A DNA stretch of 64,000 bases from Bacteriovoracaceae bacterium (GTDB lineage Bacteria > Bdellovibrionota > Bacteriovoracia > Bacteriovoracales > Bacteriovoracaceae), in assembly GCA_024711325.1 (NCBI GenBank), contig JANJTC010000003.1, forward strand, positions 350,853-414,852, given 5' to 3'. The translations under genes and the position numbers were made by a program. The notes under the pieces were generated by a model. The model had not been told where the DNA came from and did no database searches. It saw only the letters and a program-made list of their open reading frames with translations. Positions 1-8,167 of the stretch are shown here, piece by piece; position 1 is the first letter of the stretch; every line of letters begins with the position of its first letter.

Positions 1-19
1 CTTCGCTATCATCGCAGGG

Positions 20-553
20 ATGACTAATGATTTTTTTCATTATCTTATGCTGAAAGATTTTTATAACTTAACTTTCGCTTTAGATATTGGACTATGTGAA
101 TCGAACTATAGTTACTATGTTTCAGAAGCTTGTAATGCTGAAAACCGAAATCCGGGCAGTGGAAGAAGATATCTTTTGAAGGAAAAGGCTTCCGATTTTG
201 AGTTAGCGCTTTTCCTAAAGCATCCTGAAAAAAGTTATCAGTACATAAAAGAACGATCTATTCTGGCATTCCCGGAACTGGCAGAAGTAACTCTTTATCA
301 ACATGAACTCACAGATGGTTCAGGGTTCCCAAGAGGCGTTATCAAAGGTCAGATCTCAAGTTGGGAAGCAGTTGTGATATTTTCTGACTCGCTGGTTGAA
401 ATTCTGTCTGAGTACACTTTTGAATATGAAGTCATCTCTTACCTGACAAATTTTGAAAATCAGAAACTAAAAGATCTTCCAGTAAACAGAGTTTACAAAA
501 AGCTGTGTCATGCTTTCAGTCACTTTCAGGCAATGAAGGAGACCGGATCATAA
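20..553 (+). CDS. Hypothetical protein, possibly 5'-truncated by the window edge
   Basis: I do not recognise this 177-residue protein. No stop lies in frame between the window edge and the ATG at 20, and no ribosome binding site stands at a workable distance before that ATG, so the real start may lie outside the window. It has no signal peptide or membrane segment and few cysteines, and looks like a soluble, mixed alpha/beta cytoplasmic protein. Its stop codon overlaps the ATG of the following coiled-coil gene (TAATG at 551-555), so the two are probably translationally coupled and may work together. Function unknown. Confidence 0.7.
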   Translation: MTNDFFHYLMLKDFYNLTFALDIGLCESNYSYYVSEACNAENRNPGSGRRYLLKEKASDFELALFLKHPEKSYQYIKERSILAFPELAEVTLYQHELTDGSGFPRGVIKGQISSWEAVVIFSDSLVEILSEYTFEYEVISYLTNFENQKLKDLPVNRVYKKLCHAFSHFQAMKETGS

Positions 554-3276
554 TGGGTAAAATGAATAGGCAGCTCGCCATTCTCAATCTTACCGGAGCT
601 CTATTACCAGAGCTCAAAGAATACTTTATTTCCAGAAATATTCTGGTGGTTGATCCTTTAATAAATTCTGGAACAGCTGACTGGACTCATATTATTACCA
701 AAGACATTCATGACTTTAACCTCATCAATGACACCTATGATTTAACCCAAAAAGATCGTCATATCATTTCGCTCTCACAGGTAAGTGATCTTCAGAATTT
801 TACTATCAATAATGGGAATATCATTCTTGACGATATTTGGTTTAAGGGAAATCTAGGTTCATTTATCATGGATAAGTATTTTCAAGGTTATGGTGGCATT
901 ACATTAGGTGATAATTATCCTTCATTCCAGGAAATGGGATCCTTTAATGTCACTAATCCATTCAATACGGGTGAATACCTCGACAGAATGGTCCAAAAAG
1001 CTTTCGAAAGTGGCATAGAAGCGCTTACTTTAAAAACGTACTTTGACCATCTGGTTATGTACGTCGCAGGTCTTAAGAAAAAAGAGAAAGCGGGACTTCC
1101 GTTTGAAATTACCTACGGTGTTTATGAGGATGTTTTCGCTCTTCAGATGCATTTTTTCTCCCAACGCCTGGAAATCCTGGATGTGACAACCGGTCTATCC
1201 TCCATCATCACTAAAAAAGCTGATGAATATTTTCTAAATGTTGCCGTTCAATCCGCTGACTTCTTCGACTTCTCATATATGCCTGAAGTCAATAAAGTGA
1301 TCATAACTGGTTTATGGACTAAAGATGAAAGGATCAAATTTGAAAACAGGGGGTTGATGTTCACCGCTCTGGAAGCTGGTCGCATCTTCCATAAATATGA
1401 AAATGAAGGCGCCTCTTCTTCTTTAGTTTCTGATAACGAGATTCCGGATTTTACAGATAAATTATCTTTTTCACAGAAAGATGAGTTAATTGCTACTAGT
1501 ACTGTCTTAAAAGGTAGTTCTGTACAGGAAGAATCATCGGCCGTGGTTAAAGGTTCTGCAGACGAGGCGATAACATCAACAGTGGTGGCGGGAAGTGAGA
1601 CAGAGAAAGAGACACTGACTAAAGTAAGCTCTGCTGAAGAAGTTGAGACAGAAGATGAAGTCAGGATTATTAAAGGTGAGATGGGACTGGATGAGCTGGT
1701 CAATGTCGTTAAAAGCAAATTTGAAGAAGAAAAAAGCGTCATCAGAGTTTCCGGGAATAAGCTGGATATTGAAAAAGTGGCCTACCGGATTGCTGCTTCT
1801 GTGGATGAGAGCACCAAAGAAAGTAATTTAAAAGTTCGTTCACTAGGGAATAAGATCCCTGATCTTATTAAAACGGGATTATTTGATTTTGCTAAAAATT
1901 TGAATAAATCCGTTGATGACCTGGGTGATAGTGATATAGATCAATTCCAAATCCAAAAGCTACCGGAAATCATTCGCCAGGGAATCCTCAAAAAAGAAGA
2001 GAAGTCAGCTGCAAGAGAAAATAACCCTCAGGATTCTACCAGAATCATAGAGGCCAAGTTATTAAATGCGACTCAAGAAAATGATAAGTTGAAATCACAA
2101 TTAAGAAATCTTGCAGCAGAAGTGCGGATTCTTAAAGAATCCCGGGCGAAAGTTGCTGAAATTCAGATGAAGGCAACTAAAGCCGCTGTGGAGGTGGTCG
2201 CCCAAAAGAGTGATGATCCGGATGATGAACTTCGTAAGCAGTTTCAGCAGAAAATAAATGATCAAAAATTGCTGAATGAGATGGAATTAAAGAAACTTGG
2301 CGGCCTTCTGGAGCGGGAATCTAAACTCATAGCGGAAGTAAAAGCTGAAGAGATGAAGACCCGCAAGCTCCATATCGAAAATATCCAGAAAGAGACTTTT
2401 TATTCCCAAGAAATTGAAAAATCTCAGCGCCAGTTAAAGGCCAAAGATTTAATGCTGATAAAAACTAAAGAATCTTTTACCAAGCTAGTGGAGAAAAAAG
2501 AAAATGAAATCTCTGAGCTTCGACAGAAAACGGATCAACTTAGCAGAACCCTAGCGACAGCTCCTTCCCAGACACAAACTAAAACAATTAAAGATCTTGA
2601 AAAACAGAACGCCAATCTTTTCAAACAGCTTGATGTTTATAAAATTAAGCTTTCAAGTCTTGCTTCAAAAATGCAGACGACTAAAGATGATGATAATAAG
2701 GATGATGCCCGTAAGCTTCAGATGATCAATAATCAACTTAAGAACCAACTAGACATGGCCAAAAAAGAATCGGAAAAATGGCAATCCAAAGCTTCACAAG
2801 ACCATGGCCAGATCCTCGCCATGAAACAGGAAAAAGTCCGCCTCGAGCAGGTCATTAAGAAACTTAATATTGAATCATCAAAAGAGAGTTCTGCTCCTCA
2901 ACAACCGACCGTTAACGATCAGGAACTAAAACGTTTGCAGGCCCATAATCAAATCCTTGAAAATCAGCTTAAAGAAAATTCGACTAAGGTCATGGCACTT
3001 GAATCCAAGCTCCAGGAAGCCTTGAAGTTGCAAAGGACTGGTCAACCTACTGGTGACGATGGGTCGAAAGTAAAAGTTACTCAGCTTGAGAACTCAGTAA
3101 AAAAACTCACTCAGGATATCGTGGAGAGTAAAGGGCTTCTTGCCGAAGCTAAAAAGGAAACCAACAAGCTTCGTCAGGAGAAGACTGCCCTTCAGAATAT
3201 GGTGGATAAGCTCAAAAAAGACGCCGTTAAGGCCAAGGCTGCAATGCCCAAAAAACCAAATGGAAAAGCTGCTTAA
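553..3276 (+). CDS. Large cytoplasmic coiled-coil protein of unknown function
   Basis: The open frame extends up to 505, but the ATG at 553 is the likely start: it has a good GAAGGAG site at 535-541 and overlaps the previous stop. The product is 907 residues. Residues about 1-270 form a non-repetitive, apparently globular domain that I cannot assign. Residues about 280-380 are acidic, Ser/Thr-rich and probably disordered. About 380-490 may be a second small domain. About 490-890 is an almost uninterrupted Lys/Glu/Gln-rich heptad region, that is, a long coiled coil, ending in a basic Lys/Ala/Pro tail. No signal peptide or membrane segment is seen. A structural, scaffolding or motility role is conceivable from the architecture alone. 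The antisense frame at 1248-1742 is a by-product of the Ser/Glu-rich composition. Confidence 0.85.
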   Translation: MGKMNRQLAILNLTGALLPELKEYFISRNILVVDPLINSGTADWTHIITKDIHDFNLINDTYDLTQKDRHIISLSQVSDLQNFTINNGNIILDDIWFKGNLGSFIMDKYFQGYGGITLGDNYPSFQEMGSFNVTNPFNTGEYLDRMVQKAFESGIEALTLKTYFDHLVMYVAGLKKKEKAGLPFEITYGVYEDVFALQMHFFSQRLEILDVTTGLSSIITKKADEYFLNVAVQSADFFDFSYMPEVNKVIITGLWTKDERIKFENRGLMFTALEAGRIFHKYENEGASSSLVSDNEIPDFTDKLSFSQKDELIATSTVLKGSSVQEESSAVVKGSADEAITSTVVAGSETEKETLTKVSSAEEVETEDEVRIIKGEMGLDELVNVVKSKFEEEKSVIRVSGNKLDIEKVAYRIAASVDESTKESNLKVRSLGNKIPDLIKTGLFDFAKNLNKSVDDLGDSDIDQFQIQKLPEIIRQGILKKEEKSAARENNPQDSTRIIEAKLLNATQENDKLKSQLRNLAAEVRILKESRAKVAEIQMKATKAAVEVVAQKSDDPDDELRKQFQQKINDQKLLNEMELKKLGGLLERESKLIAEVKAEEMKTRKLHIENIQKETFYSQEIEKSQRQLKAKDLMLIKTKESFTKLVEKKENEISELRQKTDQLSRTLATAPSQTQTKTIKDLEKQNANLFKQLDVYKIKLSSLASKMQTTKDDDNKDDARKLQMINNQLKNQLDMAKKESEKWQSKASQDHGQILAMKQEKVRLEQVIKKLNIESSKESSAPQQPTVNDQELKRLQAHNQILENQLKENSTKVMALESKLQEALKLQRTGQPTGDDGSKVKVTQLENSVKKLTQDIVESKGLLAEAKKETNKLRQEKTALQNMVDKLKKDAVKAKAAMPKKPNGKAA

Positions 3277-3334
3277 TTATTCTTGCCAAAATCTTAAGAC
3301 TTAGTCATAATCGATTCCTCTCACATACCTAGAT

Positions 3335-3417
3335 GCCCGGTTGGTGGAATTGGTAGACACGTTAGGCTTAGAACCTAATGCGCGAGCGTGGGGGTTCGAG
3401 TCCCTCACCGGGCACCA
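3335..3417 (+). tRNA. tRNA-Leu, anticodon UAG
   Basis: Acceptor arm GCCCGGT (3335-3341) pairs with ACCGGGC (3407-3413). The A at 3414 is the discriminator base and CCA is genome-encoded at 3415-3417. The anticodon stem TTAGG/CCTAA encloses the loop CTTAGAA, giving anticodon TAG at 3369-3371, which reads CUA and probably other CUN codons. The long variable arm around 3379-3392 (CGCGAGCG) is typical of a class II leucine tRNA. The T arm contains GGTTCGAGTCC. Confidence 0.97.
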
Positions 3418-3464
3418 AGCTTTCGGTGAATAGTCGTAAGTTAAAACACGTGTGAGTATTTTAA

Positions 3465-3496
3465 AAAGCCAGGTCTCGCGCCCTGGCTTTTTTTTT
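3465..3496 (+). terminator. Rho-independent terminator after tRNA-Leu
   Basis: A 9-bp stem AAAGCCAGG/CCTGGCTTT (3465-3473 with 3482-3490) with an 8-nt loop runs straight into a tract of nine T (3488-3496). Placed about 50 bp after the tRNA, it should end the tRNA transcript. Confidence 0.9.
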
Positions 3497-3608
3497 GCCT
3501 TTTTTCAATAACTTCCTCAATGCAACATGATCCAGGTCATATCTTTTGCCTCAGCATTCAATGATAATCCTTTCAAACAGGTTAATTGCCGTAAGCAAAG
3601 GATAAGTT

Positions 3609-4073
3609 ATGAACTTCGATAAAGTTGTTGTCGCCCTGGATATGGATGAAAACAGTATTGAAACTCTAGCTCAATTAAAACAGTTGAACATTCCAACTTC
3701 AGCGGAAGTTCATTTGATTAATGTCTTTGAGTATGTTGCAAATAATTTTGATTTCACCTTCGTCATTCCACCATCAGCTGATGATTTAGCTAAAATCCAA
3801 ATGATCATGGTAGAGAAGATGGAGGCCTTGAAGCCTAAGTTGGGTCTTGATAAACACACTAATGTGATCATTAAGTGTTTTATTTCCGGCAATGCTAAAC
3901 AAGAGTTCCTTAACTATGCTGATTCCATAGATGCTAAATTGATTGTGGCAGCATCTAAAGAGAGAAAAGGATTCTTAGGTCTATTTGAAAGTTCGTTCAC
4001 TAATTTTTTGACTAAGTTCAGTCGGTCGAACCTTATCATCTTAAGACCTCAGGCCGTTTACAACGTAGGTTAA
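3609..4073 (+). CDS. Universal stress protein (UspA) family
   Basis: The 154-residue protein has the UspA fold signature: an N-terminal strand with an Asp (KVVVALDMDE, residues 5-14), a central HLINVFEY strand, and a C-terminal AASKERKGFLG segment followed by a hydrophobic strand LIILRP. ATP-binding members usually have G-x2-G-x9-G-S/T in this last region. Here the first Gly is replaced (AASKERKGFLGLFESS), so nucleotide binding is uncertain. The ATG follows an AAAGGAT site. It converges with the next gene: the two stop codons overlap by 4 bp (4070-4073). UspA proteins are cytoplasmic and usually stress- or stationary-phase-induced; nothing in the upstream sequence shows how this one is controlled. 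Confidence 0.85.
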   Translation: MNFDKVVVALDMDENSIETLAQLKQLNIPTSAEVHLINVFEYVANNFDFTFVIPPSADDLAKIQMIMVEKMEALKPKLGLDKHTNVIIKCFISGNAKQEFLNYADSIDAKLIVAASKERKGFLGLFESSFTNFLTKFSRSNLIILRPQAVYNVG

Positions 4074-4966
4074 TTTAAATCCTCTTTTGCCAGAGCGGAA
4101 TTAATGCCGAAGGCGGCCTGGGCCCCTTCGGCGGCAGCGACGATGACTAGTTGGACCTCTCTAAGAATATTACCCGCCACATACAGCCCGGGAATTTCAG
4201 TCTTTTCATATTTACCTCTTTCCACTCCATCTTCTTCTGAAAAATTGCATTCAAACTGTTCAAGTAACCGAGAGCGTATATAAGATTCTGTATTAAAGAA
4301 CATGGCCTCACGTTCGCTTACATCTCCATTTTCAAAGATGATTTTTTTGAGTCTACCATCATCTCCTTCCAGTCTTATTATCTTGTGATCAACCAGTTGA
4401 ATATTATTTCTTTCTAGCACTTCACAATCTTCCTTCGACAGGCCAGAAGCTCCATCAGTGCATAAAAGAATATCATTACTCCAGGTTTTTAAAGATTTCG
4501 CAAGTTTTAGACCTCTGTGCGCTTTTCCATAGACGGCGAGCTTCTGGTGTCTAACTTCCCAGCCATCACAGTAAGGACAATTGAAAATACTCTTTCCAAA
4601 AAAATCCATGATGCCATGAATTTTGGGTATAACATCCACCACCCCAGTGGCCAGCAAGAGTTTTCGTGATTGAAAGATACGACCGTCAAGTAGGGTCACT
4701 TCAAATTGATCGTCACGTCTAGTTGCTTTAGTGACTTCACATTGCGCGATACTAACTTTTTCAAATTTTTTTAATTCATCACGGGCAGTTTGTAGAAAGT
4801 CCAAAGGGGAGATACCTTCACGGGTTAAGTACGCGTGAAGAGCGTGAGACGAAGCATTCCGGGGATGACCTGCATCACAAACTAAAACACTTCTTAAGCA
4901 ACGTCCTAGAATAAGGGCAGCACTGAGGCCGGCCGGTCCTCCTCCTACAATTATGGCGTCATACAT
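4070..4966 (-). CDS. Thioredoxin-reductase-like FAD-dependent oxidoreductase
   Basis: 298 residues, as usual for low-molecular-weight thioredoxin reductases. An N-terminal Rossmann motif GGGPAGLSAA (residues 8-17) binds FAD, and a redox pair CPYC (C130, C133) sits in the context CPYCDGWEVR. This context is that of the TrxR-like family that includes small-dithiol oxidases such as GliT/HlmI/DepH rather than classical TrxB. The second Rossmann loop is degenerate (LAVYGKAHRGLKLA instead of GxGxxA), so NADPH use is doubtful. A C-terminal FAD-contact segment GLYVAGN is present. The likely role is cytoplasmic disulfide/dithiol exchange, with substrate unknown. The gene is transcribed towards, and slightly overlaps, the UspA gene. 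Confidence 0.85.
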   Translation of the reverse strand: MYDAIIVGGGPAGLSAALILGRCLRSVLVCDAGHPRNASSHALHAYLTREGISPLDFLQTARDELKKFEKVSIAQCEVTKATRRDDQFEVTLLDGRIFQSRKLLLATGVVDVIPKIHGIMDFFGKSIFNCPYCDGWEVRHQKLAVYGKAHRGLKLAKSLKTWSNDILLCTDGASGLSKEDCEVLERNNIQLVDHKIIRLEGDDGRLKKIIFENGDVSEREAMFFNTESYIRSRLLEQFECNFSEEDGVERGKYEKTEIPGLYVAGNILREVQLVIVAAAEGAQAAFGINSALAKEDLN

Positions 4967-5019
4967 AGGTGGTTCCTCTCTCCTGATGTTTTAAATTAGC
5001 AAAATGGAGGCCAGAAAAT

Positions 5020-5034
5020 GTCTAACTATTAGAC
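5020..5034. promoter_or_regulatory. Perfect inverted repeat in a divergent intergenic region
   Basis: GTCTAA-CTA-TTAGAC is a perfect 6-bp dyad with a 3-bp spacer, lying between the divergent TrxR-like gene (start 4966) and the secreted-protein gene (start 5122). The position and symmetry suit an operator for a dimeric repressor. No regulator is identified next to it and the call is inference only. Confidence 0.35.
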
Positions 5035-5121
5035 GCTCCTATGTAAGTCATACAGACTAAGTCGAAAATGATCAGATTAATGGGATGATGAAAGAACCAT
5101 TATCTATTTAAAGGAATTTAT

Positions 5122-5511
5122 ATGAAAAAGTTAGTAACTGGTTTGATGCTACTTTCATCTCTTTCAGTTTTTGCGGGTTTAAAAGATTGTCAAAATCTTC
5201 TTGGGAATTTTGAATGTGCTTATGAAAATTCAAATGTCCGTTTAGTATTGGCCAAAGGAAACTCTGCGAACGCTCTTGAAGTCAAAATCGAAGGTGAGGG
5301 CGGAAAATATATTGTTGATGGAAAAAAACGTGCCTCTAAGGAAGATGATTCGGAGTACACGGCCCTTTGTACTGCCGGTAAGAAAATTGAAATCAGAAAT
5401 GTATTTCGTGATCAGCTCCAGATTGTATCATTGACTGCCACTGATGAAGGGATTCTTTATTCTTTGGAACAAAGTCGTGGTGGACTATCGCTTACATGTA
5501 AAAGAATTTAA
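5122..5511 (+). CDS. Small secreted protein, unknown function
   Basis: 129 residues with a clear Sec signal peptide (MKKLVTGLMLLSSLSVFA, cleavage near residue 18). The mature part carries four cysteines (in DCQN, FECAY, ALCTA and LTCKRI), probably two periplasmic disulfides, and has a beta-rich pattern. Its ATG follows a good AAGGA site (5111-5115). It stands alone between a divergent flavoprotein gene and a bidirectional terminator, so it is probably monocistronic. Several other genes in this window encode similar short Cys-containing exported proteins without known family. Periplasmic or outer-membrane-associated; function unknown. Confidence 0.8.
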   Translation: MKKLVTGLMLLSSLSVFAGLKDCQNLLGNFECAYENSNVRLVLAKGNSANALEVKIEGEGGKYIVDGKKRASKEDDSEYTALCTAGKKIEIRNVFRDQLQIVSLTATDEGILYSLEQSRGGLSLTCKRI

Positions 5512-5521
5512 ATTCAGCGTG

Positions 5522-5550
5522 ATATGTCTGCTTTTAAGAAGCAGACATAT
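5522..5550. terminator. Bidirectional terminator hairpin between convergent genes
   Basis: ATATGTCTGCTT (5522-5533) pairs perfectly with AAGCAGACATAT (5539-5550) around a 5-nt loop. It lies exactly between the stop of the small secreted protein (5511) and the stop of the convergent NADH dehydrogenase (5554). The T tract is short, so termination is inferred from the 12-bp stem and the location. Confidence 0.7.
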
Positions 5551-5553
5551 CCT

Positions 5554-6840
5554 CTATTCTTTCTCGATGATGAGCCGTGCTCCCCGGCGGAAGGTGAGAT
5601 AAGTCCAGGCCCATTGAAATAAAACGAACAAGCGATTTTTAAAACCAATCAAGTAATAAATATGAACCAAAAGCCATGCCATCCACGCCACAAAGCCTGA
5701 GAAGTGGAGACCTTTATACATGGCCACGGCCCTTGATCTGCCCACTGTCGCCATCTGCCCCTTATCAATATATTTGAAAGTTTCGATTGATCTTTTACCC
5801 GTGAGAGTTTTTTTTATCAGACGACCGACAAATCGTCCCTGTTGCATGGCCACGGGTGCCAGGCCTGGCAAAGGCATATTTTCCGTGCCCCATTTATAGT
5901 GGGCCTGATCGCCGATAACAAAAATACTCGGATGACCTGGAACACTTAAATCATGCTTTACGATCACTCTTCCTTGCCGATCCAGCTCAGCACCTAATGT
6001 TTTATTCAGTGGATTGGCAGCAACACCAGCGGCCCAAAGGATAGTCTCTGATTCAATGAAATCGTTGCCGGCCATGATTCCTTTTGCATTGATCTCTGAA
6101 ACCTTGGTATTTACTCTAACTTCTACTCCTAACTGATCCAGTTCTCTGACGGCTTCCCGGGATAACTCGGGAGTCATGGATGGCAATATTCGAGGTCCTG
6201 CTTCTATTAGAATGATTTTTGTTTGATAGGTCAGAATGTGATTAAAATCTCTCAGAATACTATAACGGGTTATTTCTCCCAGACTTCCGGCCAGCTCGAC
6301 ACCAGTGGGGCCTCCGCCGACAACCACGAAGGTTGTATACATTCTTTGCTTTTGCTGATCATTTTCTCTCTCAGCTTTTTCAAAGGCGAGGAAGACTCTT
6401 CTTCTTATTTCCGTTGCTTGATTTATGGTTTTTAATCCGGGTGCAAAGGGTTCCCACTGCGGGGAATTGAAATAAGTATAAGTTGAGCCACAGGCCAGTA
6501 TCAGATAATCAAAAAAGATTTTATTCGTTGCCGTTTCAATCCATTTTTCTTCTTTATTAATGGTTTTGACTTCTCCTAAAAGGATGTCGACATTCTTTTG
6601 CTGAGAAAGAAGGGCCCTTAAGGGATAGGCGATTTCTGCCGGAGAAAGTCCTGCCATAGCAACTTGATAGAGGAGAGGTTGGAATAAATGATAGTTTTTT
6701 TTATCTACCAGAGTGACTTTTATATCTCTTGATTTTGAAAGGGATCTTGCTGCTGCTAATCCTCCAAACCCACCACCGACAATAACAACATTCAGAACAC
6801 TGCTGCTCATGGCCCCACCATTCATTCTTTTTGAAAACAA
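5554..6840 (-). CDS. ndh: Type II NADH:quinone oxidoreductase (NDH-2)
   Basis: 428 residues, normal for NDH-2. It has two Rossmann dinucleotide motifs: VGGGFGGLAAAR (about 21-32, FAD) and VVVGGGPTGVELAG (about 172-185, NADH). The KNYHLFQPLLYQVA segment (48-61) is characteristic of NDH-2, as is VFVIGDQAHYK-type FAD contact near residue 310. The C-terminal part (about 375-415) is hydrophobic and aromatic and should anchor the enzyme at the inner membrane. It transfers electrons from NADH to quinone without pumping protons. The ATG at 6810 (MSSSVLNVV) is an alternative start, preceded by GGTGGGG and closer to the family N-terminus. Monocistronic, ending at a shared terminator. Confidence 0.92.
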   Translation of the reverse strand: MFSKRMNGGAMSSSVLNVVIVGGGFGGLAAARSLSKSRDIKVTLVDKKNYHLFQPLLYQVAMAGLSPAEIAYPLRALLSQQKNVDILLGEVKTINKEEKWIETATNKIFFDYLILACGSTYTYFNSPQWEPFAPGLKTINQATEIRRRVFLAFEKAERENDQQKQRMYTTFVVVGGGPTGVELAGSLGEITRYSILRDFNHILTYQTKIILIEAGPRILPSMTPELSREAVRELDQLGVEVRVNTKVSEINAKGIMAGNDFIESETILWAAGVAANPLNKTLGAELDRQGRVIVKHDLSVPGHPSIFVIGDQAHYKWGTENMPLPGLAPVAMQQGRFVGRLIKKTLTGKRSIETFKYIDKGQMATVGRSRAVAMYKGLHFSGFVAWMAWLLVHIYYLIGFKNRLFVLFQWAWTYLTFRRGARLIIEKE

Positions 6841-6891
6841 TTTTTATCTTAAAAAGTAGGACTTTGACTAATAACTAATAATTAACTGCTT

Positions 6892-7536
6892 TTAATGCAT
6901 ACCGCTTTGAAATAATGATGGATTACCAACCCCTTCCCGGACGACTTCTGGCAGGCCCGAAGTGAAATCAACAATAGTTGTCGGCCCCAGGAACTCCACT
7001 TCACCCGGATCGATAATCATTTCTATCATATTCCCAAAATAATCTTCAATCTGAGCACTATAGAGAGGAATTTCTGGGTCGGCGTCATCCAGCATTTCAT
7101 GGGAGAGGTGAGTGCTTAATAGAATATCACCATAGGAATCAAGTATACTAAGTGCCAGTGGACTAGGGGGAAAACGAATCCCTACCTGATGATCGACTTT
7201 TGAAGCTTTGAGAAATTTGGTGATTTTTTTCTGAGCTTCAAAAATAAAAGTAAAAGATCCTGGAACGACTTTTTTCATAAGTCTGAAAGCGCCATCATCG
7301 ATAAAGGCGATTTCCATGGCCTTTTGAAAGGTAGAACAAAGGACTGTCAGGTGCTTGGTATTCTCGATATGCCGAAGACGGTAGAGTTTATCAACACTTT
7401 CTTTCTTGAAAGGATCGCAAACCACCAGCCAGTTGGTTTCTGTAGGGAAACAAAGAAGCCCCCCATTTCGTAAAATCTGGGAGGCCCTCGCTAATGTGCG
7501 GTCGTCAATATTGAGTTCGACGACGTATTCAATCAT
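6892..7536 (-). CDS. YrdC/Sua5/YciO-family protein (threonylcarbamoyl-AMP synthase-like)
   Basis: 214 residues spanning one YrdC domain: GGLLCFPTETNW (about 25-36) corresponds to the PTDT.YGL substrate loop, and KLYRLRHIENTKHLTVL (about 50-66) to the KxR nucleotide-binding segment. The closing FLGPTTIVDFT and VREGVG match the conserved PSTIVD and REG blocks. TsaC/Sua5 enzymes make threonylcarbamoyl-AMP for tRNA t6A modification. The deviating PTETNW loop is closer to the YciO branch, whose role is less certain. Its start lies 3 bp after the DksA-like gene's stop, so both form one operon. A second, canonical TsaC may exist elsewhere in the genome. Confidence 0.85.
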   Translation of the reverse strand: MIEYVVELNIDDRTLARASQILRNGGLLCFPTETNWLVVCDPFKKESVDKLYRLRHIENTKHLTVLCSTFQKAMEIAFIDDGAFRLMKKVVPGSFTFIFEAQKKITKFLKASKVDHQVGIRFPPSPLALSILDSYGDILLSTHLSHEMLDDADPEIPLYSAQIEDYFGNMIEMIIDPGEVEFLGPTTIVDFTSGLPEVVREGVGNPSLFQSGMH

Positions 7537-7539
7537 GAA

Positions 7540-7977
7540 TTAATGTCCGGTGACACTCATCACGGTTCCAAGAGACTTGGAACGACGTTCGAAGAAGTTT
7601 TGAGACTCTTCTCTTTCTGATTCTTCTTTGCATAAGATACACATCTCTGAAGTTGGTCTGGCAATGAGCCTTGAGAACGTTATTGGTTCCCCACATTCAT
7701 CACACATACCATACTGGTCCGTCTCTACTTTACTTAAAGTTTTCATAATCTTTTTGTAATAGAGACTTTCCCTGTTGGAAAAGCGCATATCAGCGGCCAA
7801 CAAAATATTGTCATTGGCAGAATCAACTTCGTCTTTGGCCCCTGTTAGCGAATTATTTTCGTACTCATGTTTTTTAAGCTGGAAGTTTGTGCGAATTCGC
7901 TCAGCTTCACTTAAAAGTTTATCCTTAAGCGCTGCGAGCTGCTTATCAGACAAATGACTGTTTAGTCGAACTGACAT
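7540..7977 (-). CDS. DksA/TraR-family zinc-finger transcription factor
   Basis: 145 residues. An N-terminal helical region leads to a DEVDSAND block (49-56), equivalent to the DxxDxA coiled-coil tip motif that inserts into the RNA polymerase secondary channel. A C4 zinc finger follows (C92, C95, C113, C116) with the family hallmark RLIARPTSEMC. A strong AAGGAG site precedes the ATG. DksA works with ppGpp to reset transcription of rRNA and amino-acid genes. The protein is close to E. coli DksA in length and layout, but I cannot exclude that it is a paralogue. It is the first gene of an operon with the YrdC-domain gene and is divergent from the PLP decarboxylase. Confidence 0.92.
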   Translation of the reverse strand: MSVRLNSHLSDKQLAALKDKLLSEAERIRTNFQLKKHEYENNSLTGAKDEVDSANDNILLAADMRFSNRESLYYKKIMKTLSKVETDQYGMCDECGEPITFSRLIARPTSEMCILCKEESEREESQNFFERRSKSLGTVMSVTGH

Positions 7978-8167
7978 CCTTAGTTCTCCTTGTTACAGGC
8001 GGCCTCTATGGCCGGTTACGTGTTGTGTAGGGAAAATTAAAAACCGTATTCTTTTGATTGCCAATAGATCATGATGAGATAAGACCTTGTTTTATCTAAC
8101 ATTTGCTTTCACGATTGCTAGGGAGTGTAAGGTTCTGATACATCTCTAACAAAATATAGGTAGATGA

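Noticed and set aside
505..552. Extended start of the coiled-coil gene at 505
   Set aside because: It would overlap the upstream gene by 49 bp without a ribosome binding site, whereas 553 has GAAGGAG.
3335..3417. tRNA-Leu as an attachment site of a genomic island
   Set aside because: I found no integrase and no second copy of the tRNA 3' end in the window.
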